Assembly (NCBI RefSeq): GCF_003208655.1
Contig: NZ_QKLU01000010.1
Span: 158,783 to 222,782, forward strand
DNA length: 64,000 bases
Reading direction: 5' to 3'
Source: Pedobacter nutrimenti
GTDB lineage: Bacteria > Bacteroidota > Bacteroidia > Sphingobacteriales > Sphingobacteriaceae
Positions 35,745 through 42,195 of the stretch are shown piece by piece. The notes under the pieces were generated by a model. That model did no database searches and had not been told where the DNA came from. It worked only from the letters and a program-made list of their open reading frames with translations. Position numbers and translations under genes: made by a program. Positions within the stretch are counted from its first letter, which is position 1. Each line of letters opens with the position of its first letter.

Positions 35745-37151
35745 ATGAATTCTAAGTATAAAAAGTTTTATTTCATTATTGGTTTTTCCGCGCTGACACT
35801 GAGTGCCTGTGTGACCAAGAAATATGAACGCCCGCCATCATTGAATGCCAATGATCTGTACCGCGGTCAAAACGGAACCGATACCACCAGCATCGCAAAC
35901 CTGTTCTGGAAGGATTTGTTTGCAGACCCTGTATTGCAAAACCTGATCCAACAGGGCATCAACGAGAACCTGGATTTAAAACAGGCGATTGAGAAAATTA
36001 AGGTTGCAGAGGCAAGCCTGAGGTTAAGTAAAGCTGCATTTCTGCCCAGCCTGAGTGCTGACCTTTCGGTAACAGATGCAAAACAGTCTGTGGCGGCCCT
36101 GAACATTCCGCCTAGCGTGGGTGTGGTCACCGAAACCCAAACTTATAAGGCCCAGCTGAGTACCAGCTGGGAAGCAGACATCTGGGGGAAACTGAGCAGT
36201 GCCAAACGTTCGGCCTATGCTTCTTTGTTGCAAAGTGATGCGGCTAAAAAAGCGGTACAAACCAAACTTATTGCCAATATTGCCAATGCGTATTATTCCC
36301 TGCTTGCACTGGATAAACAGTTGAGCATTACCGAGCAGACCGTAAAAATCAGGGAAACTGATGTGGAAACCATGAAGTCCCTTAAAGAAGGAGCGATTGT
36401 AAATGGTGCCGCAGTTGTGCAAAGTGAAGCCAATCTTTATGCCGCGCAGGTCAGCATTCCTGATTTAAAAAGAAGCATCAGGGAAACTGAAAATGCACTG
36501 AGTATTCTTCTGGGAAAAGGAGCGGGCGAAATCAGCCGTGGCAATCTGGACCAGCAACAGCCCTACTCCGACCTCAAAACCGGCATATCTTCGCAGTTGC
36601 TCAAAAACCGTCCGGATGTTCAGGTGGCTGAGCTGGCCTTCAGAGCGGCTTTCGAAAACACCAATACGGCCAAAACCTATTTCTATCCTGCCCTGACCAT
36701 AACGGCAAATGGTGGTTTATCCAGTTTACAGGTGAAAAACTTTTTTGACAATTCTATTTTCTATAGTCTGATGGGGGGCTTAACACAGCCTATTTTTAAT
36801 AAAGGACAAAACAAGGCCCGCTTAAAAACAGCGCAGGCCCAGCAACAAATTGCCTTTTACAGCTTCCAGCAAACCCTGCTGACCAGTGGGCAGGAAGTTT
36901 CAAATGCCTTATATGCTTACCAGACCGCAAATGAGAAAGAACTGACCCGGGCAAAGCAGATTGCCTCGCTGACCAAAGCAGTGGATTATACCAAGGAATT
37001 GTTGCGTTACAGTTCTGCAACCAATTATACAGATGTACTGACTTCAGAACAGAGTTTACTGGCAGCACAACTGAGCGGGATCAATGACCGGTTGCAGAAG
37101 TTACAAGCTGTTGTCAATTTATACCAGGCGCTGGGCGGCGGCTGGAAATAA
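35745..37151 (+). CDS. TolC-family outer-membrane efflux lipoprotein
   Basis: This 468-residue channel protein starts at MNSKYKKFYF; the frame is open further upstream, but that part overlaps the pump gene. The signal ends in the lipobox LSAC. The body has the two repeated OEP domains with long helices (about 60-250 and 270-460; ISTSWEADIWGKLSSAKR-like and LKNRPDVQVAELAFRAAFENTNTAK). It has the NodT/CusC-type layout, in which the trimer forms the exit duct for the RND pump. A terminator follows after 9 bases. Confidence 0.93.
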   Translation: MNSKYKKFYFIIGFSALTLSACVTKKYERPPSLNANDLYRGQNGTDTTSIANLFWKDLFADPVLQNLIQQGINENLDLKQAIEKIKVAEASLRLSKAAFLPSLSADLSVTDAKQSVAALNIPPSVGVVTETQTYKAQLSTSWEADIWGKLSSAKRSAYASLLQSDAAKKAVQTKLIANIANAYYSLLALDKQLSITEQTVKIRETDVETMKSLKEGAIVNGAAVVQSEANLYAAQVSIPDLKRSIRETENALSILLGKGAGEISRGNLDQQQPYSDLKTGISSQLLKNRPDVQVAELAFRAAFENTNTAKTYFYPALTITANGGLSSLQVKNFFDNSIFYSLMGGLTQPIFNKGQNKARLKTAQAQQQIAFYSFQQTLLTSGQEVSNALYAYQTANEKELTRAKQIASLTKAVDYTKELLRYSSATNYTDVLTSEQSLLAAQLSGINDRLQKLQAVVNLYQALGGGWK

Positions 37152-37160
37152 ATTCAAAGA

Positions 37161-37195
37161 AAAAGCCCGTTGAAAAATTCAACGGGCTTTTTTAT
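37161..37195 (+). terminator. Intrinsic terminator of the RND efflux operon
   Basis: A perfect 14-base stem (37161-37174 with 37178-37191) with an AAA loop is followed by a T-rich tail. Confidence 0.88.
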
Positions 37196-37214
37196 TTTTA
37201 CTAAAAAACAAAGC

Positions 37215-37625
37215 ATGTGGACCTGCCCCTTATGTCAGCAAAATTTTTTAAGGAATAACCAGCAGCATGCCTGCAATGAAAAAAGTGTGGCAGATTTTTT
37301 AAAGGGAAAGTCTGAGAAAACCCTCGAGCTTTTTAATCATTTCATCCGCACTTTTGAACAATTGGCCGAGCTCCGCCTGAACACGACAAAAACCATGATC
37401 AGTCTGGAACATCATGGAAAAAGAATTGTATACATTAGCCAGCTTGGAAAAAATTTTATCCATGTGGTATTTCCCTTTAAACAACTTTACCCGGATAACC
37501 TTTGCTTTATCAAATTCGGACAGGTTCCGGGCAGCAATCAGTACAACCACCATTTGAGGATGCACGCCAAAGAAGATTTAAATGAGGAAGTTCTGGGCTT
37601 TATGCGAATTGCCCTGGAAGAGTAA
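37215..37625 (+). CDS. DUF5655 domain protein with zinc-finger-like N-terminus
   Basis: This 136-residue soluble protein starts at MWTCPLCQQNF; the open frame before it runs through the efflux terminator and is rejected. The N-terminus has CPLC and a later QQHAC, suggesting a small zinc-binding knuckle. The rest fits DUF5655 (LFNHFIRTFEQLAELRLNTTKT, cut to its core, then RIVYISQLGKNFIHVVFPF and NHHLRMHAKEDLNEEV). Proteins with this domain are sometimes C-terminal to DNA-related enzymes, but the stand-alone form has no known function. Confidence 0.75.
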   Translation: MWTCPLCQQNFLRNNQQHACNEKSVADFLKGKSEKTLELFNHFIRTFEQLAELRLNTTKTMISLEHHGKRIVYISQLGKNFIHVVFPFKQLYPDNLCFIKFGQVPGSNQYNHHLRMHAKEDLNEEVLGFMRIALEE

Positions 37626-37661
37626 CAGTAAGGGGCTAATAGCCCCCTACTGCTTTAATTT

Positions 37662-38099
37662 TTAGGCACTAAAACTTACATTTAGTGTAATTGGGGTGGC
37701 ACTTAGTGCTTTACTTACCGGACAACCTGCTTTTGCAGCATTTGCCAGTTCTATAAATTTAGCCTCATCCATTCCACTTACCTTGCCATGCAGGTCCAGG
37801 GTAATATTGGAAATCGCAAAACCGCCTTCTACCGGATCCAGGGAAACGGTAGCTTCTGTACTCAGCTCATCTGCAGTAAAGCCTGCTGCAACAATCATAA
37901 AACTCAGCTGCATATTGAAACAACCGGCGTGGGCTGCTGCAATCAGTTCTTCGGGATTGGTGCCTGCTTTACCATCTTCATTTTCAAAACGGGTTTTAAA
38001 GCTGTAAGGGGTCTGATTAAAGAAATTATTGGCCGATGATAATGTTCCTTTACCTTCCAGGCCCGTACCGTTCCAAACGGCGGTTACTCTTCTTTTCAT
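37662..38099 (-). CDS. OsmC family peroxide-detoxifying protein
   Basis: This 145-residue protein starts at MKRRVTAVWNG; an ATG 15 codons earlier is less likely. The two active cysteines are C60 (AAAHAGCFNMQLS) and C126 (AAKAGCPVSKAL), spaced as in OsmC. NPEELIAAAHAGCF is the hallmark of the OsmC rather than the Ohr branch. It should reduce organic hydroperoxides using a dithiol donor, as a dimer in the cytoplasm. It stands alone on the minus strand. Confidence 0.92.
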   Translation of the reverse strand: MKRRVTAVWNGTGLEGKGTLSSANNFFNQTPYSFKTRFENEDGKAGTNPEELIAAAHAGCFNMQLSFMIVAAGFTADELSTEATVSLDPVEGGFAISNITLDLHGKVSGMDEAKFIELANAAKAGCPVSKALSATPITLNVSFSA

Positions 38100-38301
38100 G
38101 TATGTGACAATTAAATTTCTGTAATGATTACATTTTCCGTGCAAAGCACATCAACGGTTATAAACTTAAGCATTCATTTTTAAAATTATAACAAGCCCCT
38201 GTCTTAATTGTGTTAATTTTTGGACCAGGCGGTCCTGCCTGCTTGTTCATTTGTTCACGAAGATTTAACGCCTGTATGCTCTTTTTTTAAAACAAAATCC
38301 T

Positions 38302-38309
38302 TAAGTTTG
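38302..38309 (+). promoter_or_regulatory. Candidate -7 box of the Ile/Val leader transcript
   Basis: TAAGTTTG fits TAnnTTTG and lies 26 bases before the leader ATG. No TTTG stands 19 bases upstream. The rest of 38100-38301 is AT-rich and holds no gene that I can see. Confidence 0.4.
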
Positions 38310-38335
38310 AAAAAACAATAAACCCTGCTGCTCTG

Positions 38336-38437
38336 ATGACAAATTTAAATTTACATATGCTGAACGTTAAGCCTAGCTTATCTGTGATTGCTATTGTAAT
38401 TATTATTGTCATTCATGATATAGGGAAGGTTATGTAA
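38336..38437 (+). CDS. Ile/Val/Leu-rich attenuator leader peptide
   Basis: A 33-codon frame from ATG to TAA (a second ATG at 38357 would give 26 codons). Seven Ile, five Val and four Leu make up 16 of 33 residues. They are concentrated in the run VIAIVIIIVI at residues 17-26 (38384-38413), followed by HDIGKVM and the stop. The codons GGG AAG GTT ATG just before the stop belong to a segment that can pair with the 5' arm of the following terminator. This is how leader peptides of ilv attenuators are built: translation speed over the branched-chain codons decides which RNA hairpin forms. The peptide itself need have no function. It has no matching RBS, as is usual in this phylum. Confidence 0.75.
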   Translation: MTNLNLHMLNVKPSLSVIAIVIIIVIHDIGKVM

Positions 38438-38492
38438 AATAAATTGAAAATTATAAATCATAAGCCTTCCCTACCCGGAAGGCTTTTTTTTT
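38422..38492 (+). promoter_or_regulatory. Ribosome-mediated attenuator (antiterminator/terminator pair)
   Basis: Two exclusive hairpins share one strand. Antiterminator: 38422-38434 pairs with 38459-38472 over 13 base pairs with one bulged G (38464). Terminator: AAGCCTTCC at 38462-38470 pairs with GGAAGGCTT at 38477-38485, loop CTACCC, then a run of nine T ending at 38492. The first strand overlaps the last codons of the leader frame, whose stop is at 38435-38437. A ribosome at the stop would mask it and let the terminator form. A ribosome stalled in the Ile/Val run would leave it free and allow read-through into the gene at 38503. Confidence 0.75.
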
Positions 38493-38502
38493 GCTTAAAA
38501 TC

Positions 38503-39000
38503 ATGAAGGGAAAATTTATCATCAGCGTTGTCTCGGAAGACAAAAAAGGACTGTTAAACCAGCTTACCTCTGTTTTCAATAAAAGAAATTATGAAATGGA
38601 AAGCTTAAATGTTTCCAGGACCGACATCAGTACAATTGTGTTGATTACCATAGAGGCATTCCTACCGGTAGATGAAGTCCAAAACACCTTGTTCAAACTC
38701 GAAAGGTTTATAGAAGTGTATAAGGCAAGGGCCGACGCTGCCCAGGAGAACATCCAGCGTAAAATTGGTTTTTTCAGTGTTTCCAAAGACATCCTGACTT
38801 CTTCTTACTGGGCGCTGATCCAAAAGTACGGCGCAAGTATTACTGCGCTCTCAGAAAATGCAGTCCTGCTGGAAAAAACAGGTACAGATGCCGATATACT
38901 GGAACTCTATAACCAGCTGGACAGCACTTATCTCTTGGGTTTTTGCAAAACAAATCTGATCATGGAGAAATCAATGACACATATTCAGGGGCTTTTTTAG
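38503..39000 (+). CDS. IlvH-like ACT-domain protein (orphan acetolactate synthase small-subunit homologue)
   Basis: This 165-residue protein starts at MKGKFIISVVSEDKKGLLNQL, here shortened; the ATG at 38503 is only 10 bases after the attenuator T run. An ACT domain fills about 1-75 (SEDKKGLLNQLTSVFNKRNY, ESLNVSRTD). A second domain (about 80-165) matches the layout of the C-terminal part of IlvH/IlvN (IGFFSVSKDI, LIQKYGASITALSENAVLLEKTG). IlvH regulates acetolactate synthase by binding valine. No large subunit or other ilv gene is near, so its partner is unknown. Control by an Ile/Val leader supports a role tied to branched-chain amino acids. Sequence divergence from ordinary IlvN makes a paralogue with a separate function possible. 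Confidence 0.75.
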   Translation: MKGKFIISVVSEDKKGLLNQLTSVFNKRNYEMESLNVSRTDISTIVLITIEAFLPVDEVQNTLFKLERFIEVYKARADAAQENIQRKIGFFSVSKDILTSSYWALIQKYGASITALSENAVLLEKTGTDADILELYNQLDSTYLLGFCKTNLIMEKSMTHIQGLF

Positions 39001-39001
39001 T

Positions 39002-39009
39002 TATATTTG
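39002..39009 (+). promoter_or_regulatory. Candidate -7 box before the DUF6965 gene
   Basis: TATATTTG fits TAnnTTTG but ends only 3 bases before the ATG at 39013 and has no TTTG 19 bases upstream, so it would give a leaderless or internally starting transcript. Confidence 0.3.
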
Positions 39010-39012
39010 CGC

Positions 39013-39249
39013 ATGTCAATTGAAGAATTAGAGACTTATTTTGAAGGGATTGATTTGCCGGAAACCGTTTATTTAAACCCGGCAATAAAAATAACAGACG
39101 TCAAAAAGTTTGTGCGCAGCCACATCATCACCGTGAAAGCCCATGGACACATCCGCGCTTACTCGAGTTTTATGGACAGGCTCCTGCAGTTGAAAGAAAT
39201 TATAGAAGCCGGGAATGCCCCAAAAACAACAGATCAAAGTTCAATGTAG
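39013..39249 (+). CDS. DUF6965 family small protein
   Basis: This 78-residue acidic protein starts at MSIEELETYFEGIDLP; an in-frame TTG two codons earlier is less likely. The pattern (EELETYFEGIDLPETVYLNP, shortened, then IKITDVKKFVRSHI and FMDRLLQLKEIIE) matches small all-helical Bacteroidota proteins grouped as DUF6965, of unknown role. It follows the IlvH-like gene by 12 bases and could share its attenuated transcript. Its 3' end overlaps the convergent binding-protein gene by 16 bases. Confidence 0.75.
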   Translation: MSIEELETYFEGIDLPETVYLNPAIKITDVKKFVRSHIITVKAHGHIRAYSSFMDRLLQLKEIIEAGNAPKTTDQSSM

Positions 39250-39914
39250 GTAAACCACTTTTTGTAGATCCGGTGATAGGTGCCATTTTCTTTGAGCCGT
39301 TTTAAAACTTTATCTATTTTCTTTTTGAGTTCAACATCACCCTTTTTCATAGCAATGGCGTAATGGGAATGGGTATCGGGAAGAAACATTCCAATCTGAA
39401 GGCTTTTGTATTTTTGCAGAAAACCTCCGGCTATGGGTGAGTCATCAATCACAACATCGAGCTTTTTTTCCAGCAGCAGGGTGTAAAGTGCTTCGTTTTT
39501 TTCTGCATGGATCACCTGATGGCCCGGAAATTTCCCCATAATATACTTTTCTGCTTCTGTTGCAATGCGGACCCCAATAGTTTTATGCTCAAAACTGTTC
39601 AGGTTGTTAAGGGAAGTCCCCTGGTTAACCACTGCGCAAAGACGAAACTGCAAATAGGGTGCACTGAATTCCAAGATCCTTTGTCTGGAAGGCGTCATGG
39701 TAACCGCAGAACAAATCATATCCAGTTGTCCCTTGTACAGTTTTTCAAGAATGTTTTTCCACAGTGAAATTTCATAGGCTATTTTCAGGTCCAGATGGCT
39801 GGCAATCTCCTGCATCAGGTCCACTTCGAACCCTTCAAAAACCGCAGAATGGTAATCTGTATGCATGGGCACCGGGGCTACAGAGTCCAGTCCGATTTTG
39901 AGTGTATCTTTCAT
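39234..39914 (-). CDS. Solute-binding-protein-3-like domain protein without signal peptide
   Basis: This 226-residue protein has the fold of the amino-acid-binding proteins of ABC transporters. FEGFEVDLMQEIASHLDLKI, MICSAVTMTPSRQRILEFSAPYL and IGVRIATEAEKYIMGKF are typical of family 3. It begins directly at the first strand (MKDTLKIGLDS), and an in-frame stop lies just upstream, so no signal peptide or lipobox can be added. It may therefore act in the cytoplasm as a ligand sensor or enzyme (cyclohexadienyl-dehydratase-like proteins share the fold). No permease or ATPase is encoded nearby. The R residue of the amino-acid site appears as MTPSRQR. Confidence 0.8.
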   Translation of the reverse strand: MKDTLKIGLDSVAPVPMHTDYHSAVFEGFEVDLMQEIASHLDLKIAYEISLWKNILEKLYKGQLDMICSAVTMTPSRQRILEFSAPYLQFRLCAVVNQGTSLNNLNSFEHKTIGVRIATEAEKYIMGKFPGHQVIHAEKNEALYTLLLEKKLDVVIDDSPIAGGFLQKYKSLQIGMFLPDTHSHYAIAMKKGDVELKKKIDKVLKRLKENGTYHRIYKKWFTYIEL

Positions 39915-40047
39915 TTTTTTGGTGTTTAGTATTTAATTCAAGATTTTGCCCGTTTAATCTATTCATTGAATACCTGGGTCACCATAGATTCCTCTATAAA
40001 GATAAGGCTATATAGGAGAAAAAAGAAGTCTGTTGTTTGATTTATCC

Positions 40048-40644
40048 TTATTCGGTCTCCGTATATTCGGAGTTCATGGTTTTCTCTATCCGGCTGTCCG
40101 GCACGAACCAAATCATGGCCACCAGAATATAAATACCAAAACTGATCCAGGAATTCACCATGGAAACTGCTATGGCTATAAGATAAAGGGCAACAGATAT
40201 TTTGCCCTTGGTATCAGATCCGATGGCCTTACGCAGTTCGGGGTTCTTTCCGCCATTGCGGATCAATACATTGATCAGAATAGAATAAGCGATTCCATTC
40301 ATCAGCAAAACAAAACCATACAGCGCAGCAGTCCATTGACTGAAATGGTTTTCACCCATCCAGCCGGTTACAAAAGGGATCAGGGACAGCCAGAAAAGCA
40401 GGTGAAGGTTTGCCCACAGGGTTGGTCCGTTAATAGACCTTACGCGCTGGAAAGTATGGTGGTGGTTGTTCCAGTAAATGCCAACGTAAATAAAACTGAG
40501 CACATAACTGATAAAAACAGGGATTAAAGGAACCAGGTCCTTAATGTGGTCTTTTTCATGGGGCACTTTAATTTCCAGTACCATAATGGTTATAATAATG
40601 GCAATCACACCATCACTAAAAGCTTCGAGTCTTCCTTTATGCAT
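40048..40644 (-). CDS. TMEM175-family (DUF1211) potassium channel-like membrane protein
   Basis: This 198-residue membrane protein starts at MHKGRLEAFSDG; an ATG eight codons earlier is possible. The first helix carries the family signature R-x-x-x-F-S-D (RLEAFSDGVIAIIITIMVLE). About five further hydrophobic segments follow (PVFISYVLSFIYVGIYW, LHLLFWLSLIPFVTGW, ALYGFVLLMNGIAYSILI, ISVALYLIAIAVSMV and ISFGIYILVAMIWFV). Bacterial TMEM175 proteins are tetrameric K+ channels. It stands alone; 133 bases below and 221 above hold no gene. Confidence 0.88.
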   Translation of the reverse strand: MHKGRLEAFSDGVIAIIITIMVLEIKVPHEKDHIKDLVPLIPVFISYVLSFIYVGIYWNNHHHTFQRVRSINGPTLWANLHLLFWLSLIPFVTGWMGENHFSQWTAALYGFVLLMNGIAYSILINVLIRNGGKNPELRKAIGSDTKGKISVALYLIAIAVSMVNSWISFGIYILVAMIWFVPDSRIEKTMNSEYTETE

Positions 40645-40865
40645 ATTTAAGGGTCTATTTAAACCCAATATACAAACTCTGCGCTTTTTTACCCAGGCCC
40701 TGTTTAAATTGTCAGCACTTCAGCATTTCCATTCTTTCCCGGATATTCTTTCTCTGAGCAGACATAAATAATTTGCAACTGTCATTTCTTCGGCTTTTCT
40801 TTGCATTAGTTTATAATTAATCTAAATAACCACAAGAGCCAGCAAAACGAGGGTTTGATATTTCC

Positions 40866-42074
40866 ATGCTAAATAAAAGAATAAGACATCCGCATAAAAA
40901 CAAAAGTAAAAAATCACTTTTCAGAAGGATTAGTGACTGGCTGCACTTATGGTTGGGCATCAGTTCGGGACTGATTATCATTATTGTTGCACTGACCGGA
41001 TGTATTTATGCTTTTCAGGTGGAGATCAGCCAATGGCTGTATAAGGACCAGATTTTCATTCAGGCCAATCCCAGTGCAAAAACGCTCCCCTTAAGTCAGC
41101 TGGTCCAAAAAGCCGAGCAGGCGCTTGGCGGGCAAAAAAAGGTTAATTTTTTAACGACTTACAGGGATCCTTCCAGGGCCTGGGAATTTTACACCTATAA
41201 ACCTGGTGATGAAAAGGCCCTGACTTATTTTGGAACCATCGACTATTTTGACCTGGTGTTTATGGATCCCCATTCTGGAAAAGTAACCGGTATTCAGGAT
41301 GGCAAGTATAATTTTTTCAATATCGTCAAATACCTGCATTGGAGCCTTTTGCTGAACGATAAATACGGCCAACAGATTGTGGGCTGGGCGACTTTTATTT
41401 TTGTCATTATACTAATTACAGGGCTCATCCACTGGTGGCCAAAAAAATGGAACAAAACCAACAGGGACAAGAGTTTCAAAGTCAAATGGAAAGCGGGTTT
41501 TAAACGGCTGAACTACGACCTTCATAATGTGCCTGGTTTTTATGCCATGCTGATTTCATTGGTGCTTGCCTTAAGTGGAATGGTATGGGCTTTTCAATGG
41601 TTCCAGAACACGGTATACGTCATTGCCTCGGGCAGTTTCAGCCCTCCGGCAAACGATTCTTTTAAATCCGATTCCACCAAAACGATTTCCGCGAACCCTT
41701 TTGATGTAGCTTTTGAACAGGCCAAACAAGCGATGCCCAAAGCCGACCGCATTGGAATGTCTCCGGCATCGGGAGCCGAGGGGGTTATTTATGCAAATGG
41801 TTACCAGGGAAAAGAAGTCTTTTACCGTACCGATGGCCTTCAGTTTGACCGTTACACGGGAAAATTACTGCACCGGAAAAACTATGAAGATAAAAACGGA
41901 GGGGAAAAATTAATTTCCATGAATTATGACATTCATGTGGGTGCCATATTGGGTCTTCCTGGCAAAATTATGGCATTTTCTGCCAGCTTAATCATTGCAA
42001 CACTGCCTGTTACGGGCTTTATCATCTGGTGGGGCAAAAGAAAGAAAAAGAAAAAACCCTCACCGGTGCTGTAA
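40866..42074 (+). CDS. PepSY-associated TM helix protein
   Basis: This 402-residue inner-membrane protein has four hydrophobic segments (about 28-50, 175-195, 222-245 and 370-392). A PepSY-like periplasmic region lies between the first two, and a second between the third and fourth. The first helix is followed by CIYAFQVEISQWLY, and VKYLHWSLLLNDKYGQQIVG and FYAMLISLVLALSGMVWAF are usual in this family. Members often accompany TonB-dependent iron-siderophore receptors and may reduce ferric complexes. No receptor is adjacent here. The C-terminus is very basic (GKRKKKKKPSP). Confidence 0.88.
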   Translation: MLNKRIRHPHKNKSKKSLFRRISDWLHLWLGISSGLIIIIVALTGCIYAFQVEISQWLYKDQIFIQANPSAKTLPLSQLVQKAEQALGGQKKVNFLTTYRDPSRAWEFYTYKPGDEKALTYFGTIDYFDLVFMDPHSGKVTGIQDGKYNFFNIVKYLHWSLLLNDKYGQQIVGWATFIFVIILITGLIHWWPKKWNKTNRDKSFKVKWKAGFKRLNYDLHNVPGFYAMLISLVLALSGMVWAFQWFQNTVYVIASGSFSPPANDSFKSDSTKTISANPFDVAFEQAKQAMPKADRIGMSPASGAEGVIYANGYQGKEVFYRTDGLQFDRYTGKLLHRKNYEDKNGGEKLISMNYDIHVGAILGLPGKIMAFSASLIIATLPVTGFIIWWGKRKKKKKPSPVL

Positions 42075-42153
42075 TTTTGCTATAATATATACACAAGCAG
42101 TTCAAAATCAATAAGATTTATCAAAAAAATATTTCCAATAAAATATTAATTTG

Positions 42154-42161
42154 TATCTTTG
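42154..42161 (+). promoter_or_regulatory. Candidate -7 box of rpsA
   Basis: TATCTTTG fits TAnnTTTG and is placed 34 bases before the rpsA ATG. The region 19 bases upstream reads ATTT, a partial -33 match. Confidence 0.45.
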
Positions 42162-42195
42162 CAGTCCCTAACGGGAAAAGGAGATTAAATTTTTA

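Noticed and set aside
38222..38301. Possible promoter TTTG at 38250-38253 for the attenuator transcript
   Set aside because: Distance to the TAAGTTTG box is 48 bases, far from the 19 expected.
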